In this document: positions 59,716-64,000 of the stretch, one piece after another
Layout of the letters: each line of letters begins with the position of its first letter
Position numbering within the stretch: the stretch's first letter is position 1
From: Cynocephalus volans
Lineage: Eukaryota > Chordata > Mammalia > Dermoptera > Cynocephalidae
Length of the DNA: 64,000 bases
Assembly: GCF_027409185.1 (NCBI RefSeq)
Contig: NC_084464.1
Coordinates: forward strand, 43,127,095-43,191,094
Direction: 5' to 3'
Translations under genes and position numbers: made by a program
Notes under the pieces: generated by a model
Told to the model about the DNA's origin: nothing
Database searches by the model: none
Seen by the model: the letters and a program-made list of their open reading frames with translations, nothing else

Positions 59716-60886
59716 CCTGCTCCATATACAAATATTTATGCCAATTATGCAAGAAACTGATTTTTGAAACAATACACAGGAAATAGATATTGTTTTCTTT
59801 ATTTTCCTCAGAAAATAAAGATATACACAGTGTTGTCTGGCCCCTTAAACTTGGCTGATGGCTCTGTGTCTTTCTTTCTTCCTTAATCATAAAGGTGACA
59901 TAAATTCAGTTTATTGAAAGAACATAAGGATAATGAAACAAGAGTTTTCAAAGCTAGTGAAGGTTCTCCGCAGGATAAATGTCACTTAAAATTATCATGT
60001 GAATTTCACATTCTTACTACTAGAAATGCTAATTGTTCAGTTATTTTCAGAATTCTCCTGGAGGATCTAAGAACATTAAAGCAATCAGACTTTCCAATCT
60101 AAACATGCCATTTTAATGGTTTCTTAAGTTATGTGGACCAGAGGTAAAATTTTTGCAATTGCACATTTTGCATTGCTTTTCTGGAGGACCTAAGCTTTAA
60201 ACATGAGCAAAAGTATTTTCCTTGTTCTTTCTTCTTAGAAAGGAATGGCAATAGTGGATGACAGAGGAGTGAAGCTTGACCTCTCTGGGTGACTCTGCAC
60301 CACTCAAATACCAGAGCTCTCCACTCTGATATGCAGCCAAACCTAGTGGCCGCTCTGGATAAGGCGATAGAGTGGACAAGACTGTTAGTCAGAGAAGAGC
60401 AGAAAGAGGAGTTGTGTCAGCTGGTCAGCCCAACCTCACAGGCATTCCTTTACACTGACATGATTATTAACTGTCATTACTGCAATCACAATTTGTTTTG
60501 CTCAAATTTCAAATACCAAATACCTCATCTTAATGTAAAGCGATTTTTCCTCTAAGAGAAAAGACAATTACATACCAGACAGACAGACAGTCATGTGGTA
60601 TATTTTAAAAGACAGATATATTTTTAAAAGATCGTGCTTACTATAAGTAAATTACATAGTGAAGAAACATTAAAATAAACTTGAATAAAAAGCCACACTT
60701 GAAAAGTTCAAGAGTAGAAAGAAAATAGTTCTTTTTGTTTTATTTCTAATGTAGGAGGAAAGGGAAACAGACATAATATAATCATCTGTTCAGATGAAGG
60801 TTTCTGTTGGTCGAAGTAGTTAACACTGGCTTCCTTTCTCCCTTGCCCAAAGCAGTCTTTTCTTGCATAGGCTACTGGGAAGGTGT
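59716..60886. other. Gene-free interval; may include 3'UTR of the CYB5A retrocopy
   Basis: No gene is seen. 60700-60886 is directly downstream (minus sense) of the CYB5A-like stop and may be retrocopied 3'UTR, which I cannot verify. An ACAGACAGACAGAC run lies near 60577-60590. Confidence 0.4.
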
Positions 60887-61287
60887 TCAGTCTTCTGCCA
60901 CGTGGAGTGTATACATCAGGGCTACTGTGAGTGCCGAGATGGCTCCGATCACCCAGTTGGTCCACCAGCTGGAGTCAGAATCAACAGTAGTAATAAGAGT
61001 TTCTGAAGGCTTGGTTAACTTTGATCTGTCATCTGGATGAAGCTCCACAGTGATATAAGTGCTGGACAATTCTGTAGTGTCTGTAGAGCACCCAACATCC
61101 TCCAAGTTTTCAGTAACATCACCTCTGGCTTGTCCCCTTAAGACTTCTTCCCCACCAGGGTGCTCTTCCAGAAATTTGGTCAAATTGTACACTTTATGAT
61201 ACCGGATCAGCCAGGTACTTCTGTTGTGGTTCTGAATCTCTTCCAGGGTATATAGTACTTCGTGGCCTGGTCTGACTGCTCAGCCAT
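60887..61287 (-). pseudogene. CYB5A: Processed pseudogene of cytochrome b5 type A
   Basis: The parent is the small haem protein anchored to the ER that passes electrons to fatty-acid desaturases and P450 enzymes. Here the intronless reading starts [12 protein letters not shown] at 61287 and continues [20 protein letters not shown], then [15 protein letters not shown] (the HPGG haem-ligand motif), a mid part that includes the position of the second haem His (DVGCST where I recall DVGHST), and the hydrophobic C-terminal anchor ending [10 protein letters not shown] two-base insertion near 61251-61253 (TATATA for TATA) breaks the frame after about 12 codons. Loss of the second axial His and the frame break argue against function. 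The absence of introns marks retroposition, probably by L1 machinery. The 101-codon frame at 60887-61192 is its largest open remnant. Confidence 0.92.
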
Positions 61288-61860
61288 CGCCGTAGGCAGC
61301 AAGCCAGGCCCTGTTCACACAGCCATGCTGGGTGGAGCAGGGCGTGCATCCAGCCGGTTCCACCAGGGACGCTCTCTATGTCTTTCTTAAGTGGGTATTT
61401 CAGATGCCTGGGTTTCTAAGGAACTAAAAATGCCACTTACTTTGAATTGCCATCAAAAGCAGTTTTTTCCCATTACACCCCATTTAATAGTTTTCCAGTC
61501 TCTGCACAAAGACTTCTAGTGACAACAGGTAGAACTTGGAGGTGAGGAAAGAAAGAGTATAGAACCTGGAAGTCTGGTTGCTCAAAGAGCAAAGAAATTC
61601 AGAATTAGGGAAAGGAAAGGGGAATCTGGAAATCGAGCAGCAGTAAAAGTGGGTCTACCTGGGCTCCAGAGCAGAGGTGGGGGGGCCTCCACTGCGGGCC
61701 TCAGCCAAGCTCCCTCACTTTCCACAAAGAGGCCTGTGAAGGATTCAGCCTTGGATCAGCCCCGACTCCCAACCCCCACCTTCCCCCACTGCTTTACAAC
61801 ATCTCAGAATGTAAAAGATAATAATTAATTTTAAAAATTAAAGAAAATAAAGAAATAAAT
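61288..61860. other. Gene-free interval upstream of the CYB5A retrocopy
   Basis: GC-rich 61288-61380 may be retrocopied 5'UTR ('cgccgtaggcagcaagccagg'). The rest is non-coding, with no recognised repeat. Confidence 0.35.
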
Positions 61861-61875
61861 AAAAGTGGGTCTAGG

Positions 61876-62039
61876 GGGCCAGCCCTGTGGCTCACTCAGG
61901 TGAGTGCAGCGCTGGTAGTGCAGAGGCCGTGGGTTTGGATCCTATTATAGGGATGGCCGGTGAGCTCACTGGCTGAATGTGGTGCAGACCACACCGTGCC
62001 GAGGGTTGCGATCCCCTTACAGGTAAAAAAAAAAAAAAA
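61876..62039 (+). repeat. Dimeric tRNA-derived SINE
   Basis: GGGCCAGCCCTGTGGCTCAC, then GGTTTGGATCCTATTATAGG, a second half with GGTTGCGATCCCCTTACAGG, and poly(A). 15-bp duplication AAAAGTGGGTCTAGG / AAAAGTGGGTTTAGG at 61861-61875 and 62040-62054. Confidence 0.93.
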
Positions 62040-62485
62040 AAAAGTGGGTTTAGGAAAGGTTTTGTAGTTTGAGTAGCCTAAGGTGTTGGGGTTGATGCAA
62101 GTTCACCACAGACCTTACAGAGAGATAGCCTTCTCGGACGCTACACGGTGAACTCTAGAAGAATCTGTAAATAAATGAGATGGTTTTCCCCGATGACCCA
62201 GCCAACTTGCCTAATCAGCCCTTTGCAGCTTACCCAGAGAAAAGAAAATCTGAACTTACTGTTCCCCACCTATCTGTGTTTTTCCCCCTCTTCCTTCTAT
62301 CCTCTTTTTTATAAATCTTCTTTTTGTCTTTGCATGTCAGCCATCAGAGTGACCCGGCTATTCCACTCTCTGCCCACATTTTTTTTCCTGCTGACATCGA
62401 CATACTATACAATTCTTCCTCTGCTTCCTAACTTCTGGACTTTGCTTTCACTTTCCAAATCAAGGCCCGTCCAGCCTTATTCCTG

Positions 62486-62871
62486 ATCATCATCAACAAC
62501 GTCACCATCGCACATTGATCACCACCATCAGCACCATCATCACCACCATCATCACCACCACCATCATCACCATCATCACCACCATCATCATCATCACCAT
62601 CATCACCATCATCACCACCATCACCACCACCATCATCACCACCATCACCACCCCCATCATCACCACCATCACCACCATCATCACCATCATCATCACCACC
62701 ATCACCACCATCAGCACCATCATCACCACCATCATCACCACCATCATCACCACCACCATCACCACCACCATCACCACCATCACCACCATCATCATCACCA
62801 TCATCACCACATCATCACCATCATTACCATCATCACCACATCATCACCATCATCGTCATCACCACCATTTA
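62486..62871. repeat. CAT/CAC compound microsatellite
   Basis: About 390 bp built almost only of CAT and CAC triplets, mostly in CATCATCAC and CACCAT arrangements, with a few GCA and TTA interruptions. All frames are open (poly-His; Ile/Thr; Met/Val on minus), so the long open frames here are not genes. Confidence 0.95.
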
Positions 62872-62879
62872 ATTCCAGG

Positions 62880-63078
62880 TTTGTGATAGGAGAAAAGTAC
62901 ATCTAATCCTTACAACAATACTCCTAAGTACTGAGATTCCCCTTTGAGGAAACTGCAGTATGGGACGGTCAACTCATTTGTTCAGTTACACATTTAGTAA
63001 GTTACAAAACCAAGATTTAAACCTAGGTTTGCTTGATTCCAAAGCCCAGACTGTTATCCACTACACTAAACTGCTTTC
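62880..63078 (-). repeat. MIR element
   Basis: 'cttacaacaatactcctaagtactgagattcccctttgaggaaactgcag', then 'aagttacaaaaccaagatttaaacctaggtttgcttgattccaaagcccag', a MIR in reverse orientation. Confidence 0.75.
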
Positions 63079-63300
63079 AAAATTCTCTTCCTATCACCAG
63101 ACACTTCTCGATGTTTCTGTGTGTTAGTGTGAATTCCTAATAGAAAAAATCTGGTTGGTTCAGCTCAACTTTCAGTGCCTGGCCACATCATTGGTCACCA
63201 GCCTGCCTATTGATTGGTGACCTCGATCAGGTGCCCATCTCTGGACCAATCAGCTGTGGCCAGAGCACAAGGGGCGTTGTCTGAGACGCAGCAGCTGCCT

Positions 63301-63441
63301 AAGGAGGGCTGTGCCTGGAGCAGGGCTGTGCCTGGAGCAGGTGCTGTGCCTGGAGCAGGTGCTGTGCCTGGAGCAGGGCTGTGCCAGGAGCAGGTGCTGT
63401 GCCTGGAGCAGTGCTGTGCCTGGAGCAGGGCTGTGCCTGGC
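63301..63441 (+). repeat. GC-rich minisatellite
   Basis: Eight copies of a 17-19-bp unit around GCTGTGCCTGGAGCAGG, with GGCTG and GTGCTG spacer variants and one CCAGGAG variant. Open frames over it on both strands (AWSRAVPGAG-like, and PGTALLQAQ-like) are repeat artefacts. Confidence 0.95.
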
Positions 63442-64000
63442 ATGGCCCATATGCGTGTGCGTGGCTGACTTCCCCCGAGAGTTTGTTGGAAGGACAACTT
63501 TTAATGTTTATTTACTTATATTTCATCTCTTCCCACAGATCACAAAGATACATATAACGAAATAATAATAAATAAGCATACACAAACATTTTAAAAATGT
63601 ATAAACCAAGGAAAAGGAGACTAGAAATATTCGAAGCTTAGGGATGATGATATTCAGATACTTGAAAAAGTTGTTGTTTTAAGCTTTCTGGCAACCAGAG
63701 CAAAAAGAGGAATATGAGCAACCTATAGTCCTATGAGCAAAAGGAAGCAAACAGAACTCTTCCTGGAAATAAATTCTAAAGTAATTTGTCATATAGTGTC
63801 TTTAATAAAGGACACTGGGTAATGTAAAGGTAAAAGTTCGCAGCAATTTTTCTGTAGCAAATCCAGTAACCAATTTCATGTGATTTTTCCCTGTAGTAAA
63901 CTTAGAAAAGAGAAAGGCAGAACACTAAAACACAACTCAGTGGAGGGCATTCCAGGAAAGGCTAAAAAAAAGTAGTAAAAAGAATTTACATGTCTGTGAT
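63442..64000. other. Gene-free end of window
   Basis: AT-rich sequence with no recognised gene or repeat. Confidence 0.4.

Noticed and set aside
62486-62871. Possible CRISPR-like or regular spaced repeat
   Set aside because: Triplet microsatellite without unique spacers, in a mammalian genome.
62502-62886. Open frames of 102-123 codons over the CAT/CAC array
   Set aside because: Simple-sequence artefacts: pure triplet repeats without stops.
63207-63497. Repeated peptide frames over the minisatellite
   Set aside because: Open on both strands because of the repeat unit; no start context, homology or flanking gene structure.

Overview
The window is nuclear DNA of a placental mammal. It has low coding density, long AT-rich stretches, LINE-1, L2, MIR and MaLR repeats, and intron-split genes. 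At least twelve SINEs are recognisable, and most carry target-site duplications. The SINEs look like a tRNA-Ile relative: monomers begin GGCCGGTTAGCTCAGTTG, dimers carry two tRNA-like halves, and all share a B-box-like GGGTTCGGATCC. Dispersed tRNA-Ile-derived monomeric and dimeric SINEs are known from colugos (Dermoptera, CYN family). That is my best guess for the source; a horseshoe-bat-type (Rhin-1) lineage is the alternative. No computation was run.

The main content is a tandem cluster of related membrane-mucin units, all on the + strand. It resembles the MUC21/MUC22/HCG22 (PBMUCL) neighbourhood of the MHC class I region. Unit A (about 9057-16112) has a 2.5-3.2 kb Ser/Thr-rich ectodomain with six 60-nt repeats, a membrane-segment block and a Gly/His-rich tail exon. 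It carries two frame breaks, a stop and an old DNA transposon. Unit B (29330-31070) is a decayed copy of unit A: mucin stem remnant plus broken tail exon, with two MIRs at corresponding places. Unit C (34313-37870) looks intact: signal-peptide exon, short mucin/membrane exon and a 64-codon tail resembling that of MUC21. Unit D (44103-45870) has a signal-peptide exon, an acidic 11-residue repeat (TTEDYVTxDPG) broken by stops, and a membrane-segment remnant. If expressed, these proteins would be single-pass epithelial cell-surface mucins.

Layout. 1-9050 holds old LINE remnants and a SINE/L1 chimera. 9057-16200 is unit A. 16600-24270 holds repeats, including MIR, L1 and possible endogenous-retrovirus debris. 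24280-29325 begins with a block duplicated at 33060, followed by a nest of three L1s at one target site, the youngest with a 3' transduction. 29330-34290 is unit B, a dimeric SINE, a MaLR LTR and the 5' side of unit C. 34313-38030 is unit C with a young L1 in its first intron. 38180-46550 holds SINEs, an L1 fragment and unit D. 46550-60700 has no recognised gene, but contains two inverted repeat pairs, a young L1 and L2/MIR remnants. 60887-61287 (minus) is a processed CYB5A pseudogene. 61876-63441 holds a dimeric SINE, a 390-bp CAT/CAC microsatellite, a MIR and a GC-rich minisatellite.
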